NCBI GenBank assembly: GCA_963457665.1
Contig: OY735222.1
Location: 38,623,581-38,687,580, forward strand
DNA: 64,000 nt
Reading direction: 5' to 3'
DNA from: Thysanoteuthis rhombus
Taxonomy: Eukaryota > Mollusca > Cephalopoda > Oegopsida > Thysanoteuthidae
Within the stretch, counting starts at the first letter, position 1. Each line of letters opens with the position of its first letter. This document shows, one piece after another, positions 10,790-21,169 of the stretch. The position numbers and the translations under genes are program-made. The notes beneath the pieces are model-generated. The model did no database searches and was not told where the DNA came from. It saw only the letters and a program-made list of their open reading frames with translations.

Positions 10790-11180
10790 TCCTCGTTCCA
10801 TCTTTAATTTTTGTCAAACTCAAAAACTGGAGTTGAATTTATTTCTGTACCATAACAAGAACAATCCCCACCAAAATTAGTGGTGTAAACCGATATGTAA
10901 AATTCACATTCTCATACAGTGATCGGAACTCACGACCAATCGATTGCTCGGAGGATATCTTACAAACTGAGCTAAGTCTGAAATAGAAACGAAAATCTAT
11001 CGTACACATACGTACAGGCTTATGTCATTCTGATAAATAAATACATTCATACAAAAAATACATACATTATATTTTTTCAGTTTATTACATTTACAATACA
11101 AAAGTTGCAGTTATCATCTTCAGTTGGAACAAAAGTTGTAGTGGAATTTGACCCTGCTTCAGCCAGTCTTGTCTACAGTT
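10790..11180 (-). mobile_element. SINE-like family A, copy 1
   Basis: Minus-strand order: AGACTGGCTGAAGCAGGGTC, about 130 bp of AT-rich body with TTGTATGAATGTATTTATTT, a tRNA-like part (TTAGCTCAGTTTGTAAGATA ... GGTCGTGAGTTCCGATC), and an end with TTGTTCTTGTTATGGTAC. TTAGCTCAGTTTG fits an A box and AGTTCCGATCAC approximates a B box. Further copies are at 16.2, 47.3 (plus), 48.8 and 54.4 kb. Unusually, the tRNA-like part is central and not at the 5' end. Confidence 0.7.
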
Positions 11181-11274
11181 TACGAGATTTACTAAGCTCG
11201 TAGAGTTAATCCAATGTATAGACACTACAACTGATCTCTTCTCTCTTTTAAAACTTTTACTCCACCGATTTGAA

Positions 11275-11380
11275 TAAAAAGAAATTCGAAAATAGGGATA
11301 TTGGTATAGATCAACCCAATCAGAATAGAAGTTAGAATGGAATTAGACCCGGCAGAAGCCACTCGTGTTATGCCTTTAAT
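11275..11380 (-). repeat. SINE-like family A, terminal fragment
   Basis: GAAGTTAGAATGGAATTAGA followed by CCCGGCAGAAGCCAC matches the GTCAAACTCCA/CTGCAGAAGCC terminus of the other A copies. Confidence 0.45.
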
Positions 11381-11384
11381 TCAA

Positions 11385-11765
11385 CAAGCGTGATCAAATC
11401 CACCTATAAAGTGTATTGAGAAGCGTAGTTCATTTATTTCGTCGTAGTTTTTCAGTGTTTGTTGTTATCATTATTTATTAATCATCTTTATTTCGTTTAG
11501 GATTGACTCATGACTTTAACAGAAGAGAAAGTAAAGTGCCTTGCTGCAAAATAACTATATTCCTGAAATCACCCGATTAGATTGATAGGAGATAGAGTAT
11601 TTCAGCAAGATGATGCACTCTGTCATCTAGCTCTGAGAATTAGTTTCTATACGATGATTTCCCTCACAGATAAAATGGTGGACCGATCTCTTAACCACCA
11701 CAATCACCACGCATTAGCATTTTGTGCACGTTCATAGAAAAGCTGATAATCATATTTACGAGGGA
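11385..11765. other. No feature recognised
   Basis: AT-rich spacer between an A fragment and the second I copy; no structure seen. Confidence 0.35.
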
Positions 11766-11769
11766 GAAA

Positions 11770-11985
11770 GAAAATTAAGTTCTGTCCTTTAGTAAACGAG
11801 GGAAATGGCAGCAATCTCTTGAGAAAAATAAAGCTTTATACTTGAAATAAGCCGAGATGTCGGAGGGCTTCTGTAAGTTATTGTCCAAAAGGTTTCCACA
11901 ATCATTAGTCATGCATCTTTGAAAATCTTCCAACGAAGCTGCGTGGTTTCTTTTTAGGACCAGAAAGTTTAATTTCCGCTGACTT
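11770..11985 (-). repeat. Repeat I, copy 2
   Basis: It aligns with 10430-10650 over CAATCTCTTGAG, AAAGCTTT and CCACAATCATTAGTCATGCA. The minus strand keeps DFQRCMTNDCG in frame. It lies 1.34 kb from copy 1 in the same orientation, with a SINE A copy between them. Confidence 0.55.
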
Positions 11986-12289
11986 TATTCGCCGCCGTCA
12001 AGCAATCAGCTCATTTCATACTTTTCTCACGTAGCATAAATTGAAAGGTCAAAGCCATCTTTTTCTTAAGCCTCCAAGAATTTCCCTGTTGCTTGTTTTT
12101 TTTTCACAAGGATTTTTCATATGAAAAGCAGTTAATACTTCAGCGCCATTTGGGCTATTTGGGTCATACTCGAAACAAACATCTTCGAAATAGACGGTAC
12201 AAAAAGAAAACGAATTCAGTCTACAAGGATTGAGTTAATGTGAATAACTTGAGTGCTGTTTAAAATGTTCAATTAGTTATACCCATAGT

Positions 12290-12540
12290 CACTCAGACCG
12301 TCACGTGACCAACATCTTTTGGCAGCATGCCACGTTGGGAGTGATAAATAAAAAAAATTGGAAAAAGAGAGTGATTAATGAATATTGAGCTTTTTATGGG
12401 CTGTGATCACTAAAAATGTCTTTGTACAAATGCAAACCAAGAAAAATCGAGCGTGAATAGTGTTGGACACAACCTAAAGGGTCAATTTAGCATAAATTTA
12501 CATTGCTAAATGCCCCCCCCACGAAAAAATCTAATTTTTC
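12290..12540 (+). mobile_element. SINE-like family B, left part
   Basis: GTGACCAACATCTTTTGGCA, AGTGATTAATGAATATTGAG and TTTAGCATAAATTTACATTG follow in family order. The unit stops at a C run and AT-rich filler before a K element. Confidence 0.55.
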
Positions 12541-12639
12541 TCAATTTCCGATGCTTTTCTATAAAAAATTAAAATAACAAAGTTATATGCAATGTAAACG
12601 TTCAATAAGATCATTTTCTATACATTCCTACAGTAAAGT

Positions 12640-12895
12640 CGGTAATTGTGCATTTAGAATATGCATATATATTATTGAGAAATGGATATAGAATCTGAAA
12701 GGATAGTTATGAATGCATAATACTATTTGAAACTCTATCACACGAATGTGTCACTTGGCCCAGACAGCGTTAATAGAATAAACAATTAGAGAAGATTAGG
12801 CTGCTGCTGCTGCAGGAATCGAACCTACGACCGATACCGTAGCTGCTTTTACGTAGCATCACTCATCCCATTGAGCTAAACAGGCGAAGATGAGA
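12640..12895 (-). mobile_element. tRNA-derived SINE, family K, most complete copy
   Basis: On the minus strand the tRNA-like head (12797-12888) has A box TAGCTCAATGGGATGAG and a consensus B box GGTTCGATTCC. It is followed by a (CAG)n run and a body with ATTGTTTATTCTATTAACG and CTGTCTGGGCCAAGTGACAC. The acceptor ends do not pair, so it is not a tRNA gene. Other pieces are at 38.8 kb (plus), 43.0, 48.6 and 52.1 kb (minus). Confidence 0.75.
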
Positions 12896-12959
12896 AGGTG
12901 AGGATGAAGCAATGGTTTAGACCCTCGCATTTCTCTTGACTAAAAGTCCTGATTTGGAA

Positions 12960-13250
12960 AATAAAAACGAATCAGAGTGAAAGCTGTCAGGCACAAACTA
13001 AAAGACCAATTTAGCATAAACTTACATTGATAACTAAACATCGCACTAAAAACATATTTGGCAGGGGCGGTTGAAAAACAAAATGAAAGGTTTTCTCAGA
13101 CATATAAGGAGCGAAATATTGGAATTTTCACCTCTCTAACTCAATTGGTGCAACCTGTACGCGTGATACGTACATAACCAGACAGTCAGCCACACCAACT
13201 TGAAAACTAAAGAGACCTATTCGGTGACAGTTTTTGTTGACGATTCATAA
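12960..13250 (+). mobile_element. SINE-like family B, right part
   Basis: CTAAAAGACCAATTTAGCAT, AGACATATAAGGAGCGAAAT, TAACTCAATTGGTGCAACC, TACGCGTGATACGTACATAA and GGTGACAGTTTTTGTTGACG follow in family order. TAACTCAATTGGTGCAA is the A-box-like element. Confidence 0.65.
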
Positions 13251-14334
13251 TTGGTCTCATGGCTTTTTTTGGACCTTCGCCTATCTCGTGACTAAAATGA
13301 TCCTGATTATATTTTTGACAAATTGATTTAACTTTTGCTACATCTGAACCAGATCTTATTTGCTCTCCCAAAAATGTGCCATTGATTTTCAAATAGCCCA
13401 ATACAGGCTCTATTTATAAAAATATTTCACCGATGCTACGTCCTTAGAGGAGGCGTTGTCAACGAAATCGGCATAAAATAAATCCACGATATAACCATGT
13501 TAATATGAATTTTACTCATAAATATAATATAAAATTGAGGTGCCAGATTCGCAAAGGCGTGGCTGCATAATTCTCTGCTCTATGTGCAAAGCGGCGTCAG
13601 TAAACGTTTGAATATTTTTTGCTATGGATGCGTAAAAATATTATTTTACAATTTATTATTTTTTTTGCAATTTCCATAGAGAAATTTGACATTTGATAAA
13701 GTAGTTTTATAAAGCAATATAACGTTCCATTTAATGTTAGAAACCCACTCAAATGTACTCACTGCCAATTATTTCCGCCGTGGAATTATTTCTGTTGTGG
13801 AATTGATGCCTTTTCCCACTGAAACCGAAAAATCATTGGAATAAAATGCCAAATTTTTTTCAACCTTGATGTCAAATTTATTGTCGTTTAAACATCTAAA
13901 ATATCAATGGAGAACATATGAAACATCTAAACAGTGGATTTCAATTACATTCCTTTAATTACCTCTCTTTCTGTCGTCTGCTATATATGTTACAGAATTT
14001 GACGCTGTTACTACCCTGTTTATAATATGGAGGCGAGGTAACGAGCCCCCGATAATGTAAGTCAGATCGACATAAAAATCAGGACAGCCTGTATACACTT
14101 TGAAAGGAAAAGAATTGTGTCCTTTTTTTGACTTCCTTTGTTGAAAAGAATTCTGAGAATGCCGAATTCCCTATATTTGAAGTTTTTTTTTGTCCACTCA
14201 TTTGCATGAATGGAAATTTGAAAATGTTAAATCCAGCAAATAGGAATGTTCAAGTAGATCCTATCAACTGAACAATTTGATCTTTTCCTTAGTTTGCTGA
14301 GTGCGACCTTGCATTGTCATTCTAAAATGTCAAC
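13251..14334. other. No feature recognised
   Basis: AT-rich. The 64-codon minus frame at 13207-13401 starts within the B end and shows no domain. No repeat partner was found. Confidence 0.4.
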
Positions 14335-14725
14335 ATTTCGAACAATCTAATAGATAGATAAACCGGTCTGGTTAGTCATTCAATAGAAACCGTTGCATGA
14401 CCAACATCTTTTGGCAGTATGCCCTGTGAATCCAGCTTAGCATGAACTAATCGATCGATTTGGTATAAACTTACATTGCAAATTGAACCCCATTCACTAA
14501 GAATCAGTCTAGGTAGGGAATTTAAAGAACGAAAACAAAGGAGGTGTTTTTTCTAGACATAATAGGGAGTAAATGTTGCAAGATCCAGTCCTCCAGTTCT
14601 ACTGGTGCAGTCTGTTCACGTAACACAAACATAAATAGCAAACCAGCCGGACCAACTTGAAAACTGGAGAAACCTACGTTGACACTTTCGGTGACAGTTT
14701 TAGTTGACTGTTTTCAATGAGAAAA
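14335..14725 (+). mobile_element. SINE-like family B, near complete
   Basis: It contains GCATGACCAACATCTTTTGG, GGTATAAACTTACATTGCAA, AGACATAATAGGGAGTAAAT, CTACTGGTGCAGTCTG and CCAACTTGAAAACTGGAGAA in the same order as the other copies. Confidence 0.65.
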
Positions 14726-15036
14726 ATTTATTTTTAAGGGAAAACTCTGGAAAAGATCTTTATTAAACTTGGCTTCTATAGTGACATTGTAGTGAGCCCC
14801 CACCCAATGACAAATGGCAACCCTGAATTGGCCTCCTTCTTGCTTTTAATTTCTTCAACTGATTTGAATAAATGCAAATTTGAACGTGGTAAATCAAATG
14901 AATTGAAATGCTAAGGAAGGTCCTGCCAACATCAGGATTTGATCCGTTCCTTATATCATTTCACTAGGCGTTGGTTAGCGTTGTTATGCACGATCTTATA
15001 CAGCAGCGATCACATTTGAAAAGATAGGAGACCATA

Positions 15037-15184
15037 TCTCTATTATTGTTTGGACTATCCTCATCTTGGTTGTTTTCCATACAATATCCTACCAGATGAT
15101 ACCTGATGAAGGCCGTAGAGTACAACGGCCGAAACGTTGTATAGAAAACAACCAAGATGAGGATAGTCCAAACAATAATAGAGA
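15037..15184. repeat. Long inverted repeat (about 49-bp arms) around a ribozyme-like core
   Basis: Arms 15037-15086 and 15136-15184 are reverse complements with essentially one mismatch. The 49-base loop holds the hammerhead-like core. The arm sequence (TTTGGACTATCCTCATCTTG) is the same family as the 33-bp arms at 3193 and 3466. A transcript of either strand would fold into one long hairpin. Confidence 0.85.
15103..15141 (+). ncRNA. Hammerhead-ribozyme-like core
   Basis: CTGATGA (15103-15109), stem II GGCCGT/ACGGCC (15111-15116, 15125-15130), GAAAC (15131-15135) and GTTGTA with a possible 2-bp stem III and GUA triplet. It differs from the copy at 3416 only at the N7 position of CUGANGA and in the stem II loop, both tolerated positions. 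As at 3416, stem I is not obvious. Confidence 0.5.
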
Positions 15185-15189
15185 TAATA

Positions 15190-16230
15190 ATAACACCTCA
15201 TCTCAAAAATTCAGAGAAATAGGAGACCTTGTCTGGGAAAAAAAATCCTCACCTTGCTCCTAATATCTTGCTCCATCTGATCGCCACGAATTTTGGAATT
15301 TAAACAACCATTTTGATGGATTAAATCTTAATAACAAGGAACAGCAGAAACTACCCACTGCACAAAAAGGGTGTGCTGATGTTTGTGAAGCGTCCGTAGG
15401 AGATTATTGATAATGATGAAAGTTATGTTGATGGATAAATTCTGATTAAGCATGCATTTTTGATAATTTTTCTCCCCTTGAATTCGGACATGACTTGTGA
15501 GATAGCCTGATAAGTTTGAACGGTAAAACCCAACAACATATTTGATGAAAATTCATCATTATAAAAAACGGTACTCAAACTGTTTTCGCAACTTTGGAAT
15601 GTCTACCCAAGATAATCCTACTCACTGAAAGTCCTTCTAGCATATCCAATTGGTTTCATATGTCAAGTTGAAAAAGTCCTACGGGGATCTATTACAGCGC
15701 CAGGACTACACTGAAATATGCCTTCTGGATGTACAAAAAATTATTTTCCCCAGGGAAACGCCGGGATTCCCTGCTAGTATTTTCTAAAATGGATAGACTA
15801 ACCTTTAATTCAATTAAGTGAACAAAATATACGCGATTTATATTGAAACTAAAAAAAAAAGAAAACATTTATCAATTTCACTTACGTCATATTGGTATTT
15901 TTTTATAACATTAGTATGCAAACATTTAGTGCATCAGTAAACGAGTAAAAACTTGAGTACAAACTTGGCAACAAGATGAATTCATTTAAGTAAATTTGAG
16001 GAACCAGATTTTGCATATATTGCAAAATAGATCCTTGGTTAGAATGACTGCCCCCTGATTAATATTTGCTAAGCTTACAAAGTTTCAAATCCAGTGAGTA
16101 AATAAGGATTTCATTTGATCTTCCGAATTCATTTTACTGACCGTTAGTTAGCTCCTTCATTCTAGTAAGGGGCTCACTTTCCGTCATCCAAATCAGGATA
16201 TTTCATGCGACCGTTATGTTAAACTCCAGT
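15190..16230. other. No feature recognised
   Basis: AT-rich stretch with isolated A and T runs; no repeat partner in the window. Confidence 0.4.
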
Positions 16231-16234
16231 ACAC

Positions 16235-16590
16235 AGTCTCGAGTTGACTTAATTTTCCTACTATAACAATAAAAAAAGCCCACTAAAATGAAGTGTGTAA
16301 CCTGATATGTAAAATCTACGTTCCTCTACCGCGATTTGAACCAAGGACCAACTGATTGCCACGATGCCGTCTTATTGATCGACTTAAATTGACGCGTCCG
16401 AGATGAAACTTATCATGCAGATACGCCTGGGCTTATCTTATTCTAATAAATAAATACATTTATACAAAATAAGTATATTTTCTAATTTTTTTTCCCAGTG
16501 TATAGAATATACGAAAGTTGCACTAATCAGCTTCAGTCGGAATAATAGTTGAAATGGAGTTTGACCCTGCAGAAGCCAGTCTTCACTCTT
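16235..16590 (-). mobile_element. SINE-like family A, copy 2
   Basis: Minus-strand order: GACTGGCTTCTGCAGGGTC, GTATAAATGTATTTATTTAT, the tRNA-like part around 16320-16400 ending GGTTCAAATCGCGG, then the terminal module. GGTTCAAATC is a near-consensus B box, better kept than in copy 1. Confidence 0.7.
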
Positions 16591-16594
16591 TTTT

Positions 16595-16904
16595 TCATTC
16601 TTTATGATGAATATCTTGTCTTATGATAGTTGTCTTGACTTATTCTAAGAGTTCGTAATATGCGAAACTAACCATATTCTATCGGCTGATGAACCAAGAT
16701 CTTACTAAGATAGAACTTTGGTTGAGGTATTGACAGAGGTTTTCCGTCCAGATTCTTCCAACAAGGAATAGCAAACCGATCCTCAGTGTGTTTCTGTCAT
16801 AATGAACCGACAAAAATGATCACCATCACTAACTGATTGGTTTTTATTTCATTTTGATTTCAATTGCTTTTTATCACAAATACGCAGGGCGTCATTCTAA
16901 GTCT
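16595..16904. other. No feature recognised
   Basis: Short spacer between SINE A and repeat J without visible structure. Confidence 0.3.
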
Positions 16905-17030
16905 TGGGTTTTATCCAAAAGTGACTGAATTCATTCAAGTGGAAGAGTCTATGGTTTTAAATGATGGGTAGGTGATATTTTTATCAGCAAAATTAATACC
17001 TCAAAGTAGAGGAATCCATTGCTATGAATA
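16905..17030 (+). repeat. Dispersed repeat J, copy 1
   Basis: AAGTGGAAGAGTCTATGGTT, GATGGGTAGGTGATATTTTT and ATCAGCAAAATTAATACCTC recur in order at 30790-30900 and 53140-53260, with a fragment near 31150. Confidence 0.5.
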
Positions 17031-17865
17031 GAGAAACAGAGAGAAACGGTTTCATTTCATAGATAGATGTTACCGCGTACACCTTTCACTATTTTAGGAG
17101 ATTCATTTGGCATCTGTTTACATAATGTTGCAAAGAAGTCGTCCAGATTTTTCAGAACTCAGCTCAAGTCGAATTCACATTAGAGCTGTTGGAATAGGAA
17201 AGCCTTTGGCATTCTAATGCTTCTTGGAACATAACAGTTGGTACGGTTTTTGATCAAACAAAAAGCTATGACCAATGATATACCCTCTTGTGTCTATATG
17301 GGGAAAACTGGTGCAAGGTTTGCGTGGGGGGATCATTACCTGTGGTCTTGCTTTATATTTTCTAGGTGCAAAAAAATTAGGGATCAAAGCAATTGAGGAT
17401 TTCCTCTGCAGAAGAGGGGGAGAATAAAATAAGTAAATAAAATCGCCGCCTGCAGGCCATATGTTAACGAAAAAAATATACAATGGAGAAACACGCGGTA
17501 GAACTCTGCTTTGCGAACAGTCTGAATTCCAATAAAATTGGCAAACCCATGGGTTCTTATCAAAATCAATGAAAATATTGATTTAATGGTCAACCAATGT
17601 CCCATGTATGGATAGGAATACATAGAAAAGTTTAGGATAGTCCAAACCAAGGCCACAGTGGTGGGACTCTTCGTGATGTACATATATATGTAGATAGATA
17701 GATATATAGGTCAGCCTTTCTGTCGAAATACACCCGCAAAGGGATGTTCTGCACACGGGCTCGCCTTCTAAGGTACTGCTGCTGAAGTTATCATCCCCAA
17801 ACCGTCTTCGTTCGTTCATGGAGCCATTCATTCATTCATATATATATGCTGAAGGTTACAATACA
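17031..17865. other. No gene recognised
   Basis: Three overlapping minus frames of 82-99 codons (17214-17831) have no domain and no repeat partner. Frame overlap without any conserved motif suggests chance. A short GATA run sits at 17693. Confidence 0.4.
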
Positions 17866-17904
17866 CACGTGCGCGCGCGCGCACGCACACACACACATTA
17901 TATA

Positions 17905-17980
<76 letters not shown>
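17866..17980. repeat. Compound microsatellite (GC/CA)n-(TA)n
   Basis: A GCGCGCGC block passes into CACACA and then about 80 bp of TA. Confidence 0.96.
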
Positions 17981-17981
<1 letters not shown>

Positions 17982-18059
17982 TATTATCTCCTCCTCTCGA
18001 TTGATAGGCGATAGACTACGTTCATGACAGCCACCGTCACCTTACTTTAATAATCGCAT

Positions 18060-18360
18060 CAGCTATCTTTATGGTGAAAAAAAAAGAAAGGGAATAGTGT
18101 GAATTGAGGGGAGAAAGAAAGAGAGAAGGAAAGAAAAAGAGAAAGAAAGAAATAGAGAAAAAAAACTAATCATTGAACTGCCGTTTTCCACACTCTCCTC
18201 TTGACATAACTCTGATCCAAATTAGCTTCCTTTCTTTCTCTCTGTCTCATACACTTTCTGTTTTTCTCTCTGTATCTCTCTAATCATTCGTTAAACTTGC
18301 TTTTTGCCGACTTTCTGCCCCCCTCTCTCTCTTTTTTCCTCTCCCCTTGTTAAAGCGTTA
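18060..18360. repeat. Polypurine then polypyrimidine tract
   Basis: 18076-18169 is almost all A/G (GAAAGAAAGA-type), and 18228-18352 is rich in TTTC/CTCT. The two are roughly complementary and could pair. Confidence 0.75.
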
Positions 18361-19374
18361 CGTTTCTTATTCTTAACAGCGTAGGAAAAGAGGATTAAGT
18401 TTGTTTTATTAATCTAAAACGCTGTTTTGAAAATCACCAGCCTCCGAATAGAATATCTTATCAAAATAAACTTATTCATATGTTGTTGACTTGAAGTAAA
18501 TTTTATATTTTTTTCCCGGATTTTATTCATAAATTCTATGTTTATTGCTTTAAATATTTATATTTGATATTGCAAAAAATTTGAACTAGTGGCAGTTTTT
18601 TGGCCGGCTGCTTGTGTGGAAAGAATGATTTATGATATACACAGAGAACGTTTTGGTAGTTTGATAAGGGGCTAAAATGAGAGAGAGAGAGAGAGATAGA
18701 TTTCTGTCAACTGTCTCACAGATATGGGTCTGTACGTATATATTTACTTGCTGTAAAGTACCCGATGGCGAGGAGTTTCAGTTAGTAATTAATAAATTCA
18801 GATTCTTATCATAAAATTTGAACTAAAACGTCTCTCGACTTGCGAAGTTGTACATTTTGCAAAATTTTGAAGAAACAATAGCTTTTGAGAGTTTTTTTAC
18901 AGGTTTACTCACGATTATATGACGAATGTAATGGTCTATGCAAATTCATCGTCATAATTATCAAAGTCTTCTGGCGTTATTAATCGTATTTTGTTGCTTG
19001 TTTACAAGTGATAGTAGTAGTAGTAGCCTATATATTTACACCTAGTTGAGGTCTTGGGTCGTCCGAAAATATTTAGATGGGGCATTGTCATTTTTATTAA
19101 TATTTTTTACAAGTCTTTCTTTCATCTTATTTCTTTGGCTTTTTAACAAATTGAGAGTTCCGATAAAAAAAGTCACAGAAATAGCATGAACGAGAGATAG
19201 GGGAGATCGGGGTTGATTGGACACAGGGGTCGGTCGAATCACTTGCTTTAACTTATGTTTTTAACTTCTCATGTCCCCACTGTTAGTGCCTTTTGCCTTT
19301 TTTTATGCTAAAATTGTGGCGTAAGTGTTGTAAGTATGGGAAGTTTCTTCTTCTGGTAAATAACTTCTTCACTT
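18361..19374. other. No feature recognised
   Basis: AT-rich; a short (GA)n run lies at 18680-18697 and (TAG)n at 19013-19024. No coding signal. Confidence 0.4.
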
Positions 19375-19590
19375 AGACAAACGAATGCCCAGTTCATGCC
19401 TTCTTATAGAGTTGATAATAGCCTGGTACATGTTCATGAAAAGTGGCAATAAACAGTATATATACTACATGCAACTTCTGTCAGAATATCTACTTGCAAT
19501 AAAATCAATTATAACACTATATTAATTACATGCACCTACGAGCAATAGAACTAAATTGTCCATTTGGATTGAAGCAGCTATCCTCAATGG
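19375..19590 (+). repeat. Repeat M, copy 1
   Basis: CAGTTCATGCCTT, CAACTTCTGTCAGAATAT, AATCAATTATAACACTATAT and AGCAATAGAACTAAATTG follow in the same order as at 20385-20600. The two copies are direct repeats about 1.01 kb apart. Confidence 0.7.
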
Positions 19591-19599
19591 TGGGATAAG

Positions 19600-20215
19600 T
19601 TGGCATACTTTTTTTCTGAATCTTCAAATGATGATATAATGAACGTATGTTTCAGATATAAACGACCCATCAAAAGGAAGTCTATTTTTCATAGTAACTT
19701 TTGGTCAGATTTGCGTTTCAATAAATTAATCAACAGGAAGTTGCTGCGATTCAGATGAAAATTGTACCAACTAGCTCCGGTCTAATAATAAAGATGGCGC
19801 GAGTTTTCTATCAAAACTACATTGATGAATATAGTCCGTATCAGTTCTCTAAATGTATTCTCGGCTCATACAGTGTGGGCCTAAAGTTAATTTACCGTAA
19901 TATTATTTCATCCAGACAGTTACATTCAAACTTGCATGTGCATTTAAACTTTATTTCAACTTTTATTTTCTTGCTGGTAATATATCACTTTTACTTGATG
20001 TACACTTCATTCATTTGAAACAGAACTTGGTGAATATTTTATTTAGTAGAAATATAACTTTGGTAATGAGATAATATTACTGTAACATAACTTTCGACCC
20101 ACCCTGTATATCAACAACTGAAAAGACGTAGATACACTCGGAGATAACCTATTTTCCCTCTCTGTCAAACTAGAATGTCTCATTGGTTTTCTACGCTCTC
20201 CGGTTATACTTAAAA
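19600..20215. other. No gene recognised between the M repeats
   Basis: The 87-codon plus frame at 19755-20018 has no domain and an ordinary AT-rich composition. Confidence 0.35.
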
Positions 20216-20310
20216 CAGTGGTTCTCAAACTATATTGCCTGGCGGCACACTAAGAAATATATTTGACTTATTTGGCGCACCAACGGTGAAAATGAAGTGA
20301 ATTATACGTA
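20216..20310 (+). mobile_element. hAT-type left end
   Basis: CAGTGGTTCTCAAACTATAT is the classic CAGTGGTTCTCAAACT hAT terminus. The facing end (AGTTTGAGAACCACTG) was not found downstream, so this is a one-ended remnant or its right end is too diverged. Confidence 0.5.
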
Positions 20311-20384
20311 AACATTTCTGTAGTCAATGAACAGAACTCTTACATCAACATAATCATCATCAGCAGCAGCTGCGGCAGCAAACG

Positions 20385-20600
20385 AGTATTCAGTTCATGC
20401 CTTAGTGTTGGGTTGATGATAGCCTCGTCCGTGCCCATGTTAAGTAGCATTAAACAGTTTACTTACTACATGAAACTTCTGTCAGAACATTTCTGGGAAT
20501 AGAATCAATTATAACACTATATCAATCACATCTGTACCTATTAGCAATAGAACCAAATTGCTCAACTGGATTGACGGATGCTAAAAGATAGCAGCAGCCT
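20385..20600 (+). repeat. Repeat M, copy 2
   Basis: Direct repeat of 19375-19590; the two agree over most of their length, with ACTTCTGTCAGAAC and AATCAATTATAACACTATAT conserved. It abuts the 3' end of a LINE fragment. Confidence 0.7.
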
Positions 20601-21165
20601 TTTAGCGTCCATCATAGACCCTCCGAAGATACTTTCTGAACTGGTCTAGTCCTGACGCCATTTTATTTTTTGCCAGCCACAATTTTGCATGTGATCTCTT
20701 GGGATACACGTTGCAGGTCATGATATCCAACGACAGTCGAACATACTTGCAACACGACCTATCCATCGCCATTAGAGTTATCTAATGGTTTCTATGATAT
20801 ATCCAATTCCTGTTTTTTCTCGAATTTACTGTGCTGTGTCGTGATGTATCTGTGTGATGTTAAGCATGACTCAATACTGCTCACGTTGCATGGTTTTCAG
20901 TTTGAGGATCAACCTTTGACTATGGGCCCATATCTCAGCTCCATATGTCAGTATCGGGAGGATGCCTTGGTTGTATACCCTCCTTTTTAGGATTAATGGA
21001 ATTCTCTTGTTCTTGAAGGTTGGGATTGTTCTATCGAAAACTTGCCAATCTAGCATTATTCTTCGCCTGATTTCATCTTCTTTTTGATGACCTTATGGAG
21101 ATTCGCTGTCCTTGGTAGAAGTAGTGGTCTACTTTCTTCAGCTCTGCACTAACATTCTTACACTT
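20580..21165 (-). pseudogene. RTE-type LINE, 3' fragment
   Basis: The minus strand reads LILKRRVYNQGILPILTYGA then EIWAHSQRLILKLKTMQREQY (20871-21000). This is the post-RT segment of RTE-type proteins (usual form: V-x-P-V-L-T-Y-G-A-E-T-W). Farther 3' the frame breaks. Copies at 34, 42, 45, 53 and 60 kb cover the same region. Confidence 0.8.
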
Positions 21166-21169
21166 TAGC

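Noticed and set aside
12797..12888. tRNA gene on the minus strand
   Set aside because: The A and B boxes are good, but the ends do not pair as an acceptor stem and the sequence continues into a SINE body shared with other copies.
15103..15141. Calling an active self-cleaving ribozyme
   Set aside because: The core and stem II fit, but I could not draw stem I from the flanks, so only a hammerhead-like core is claimed.
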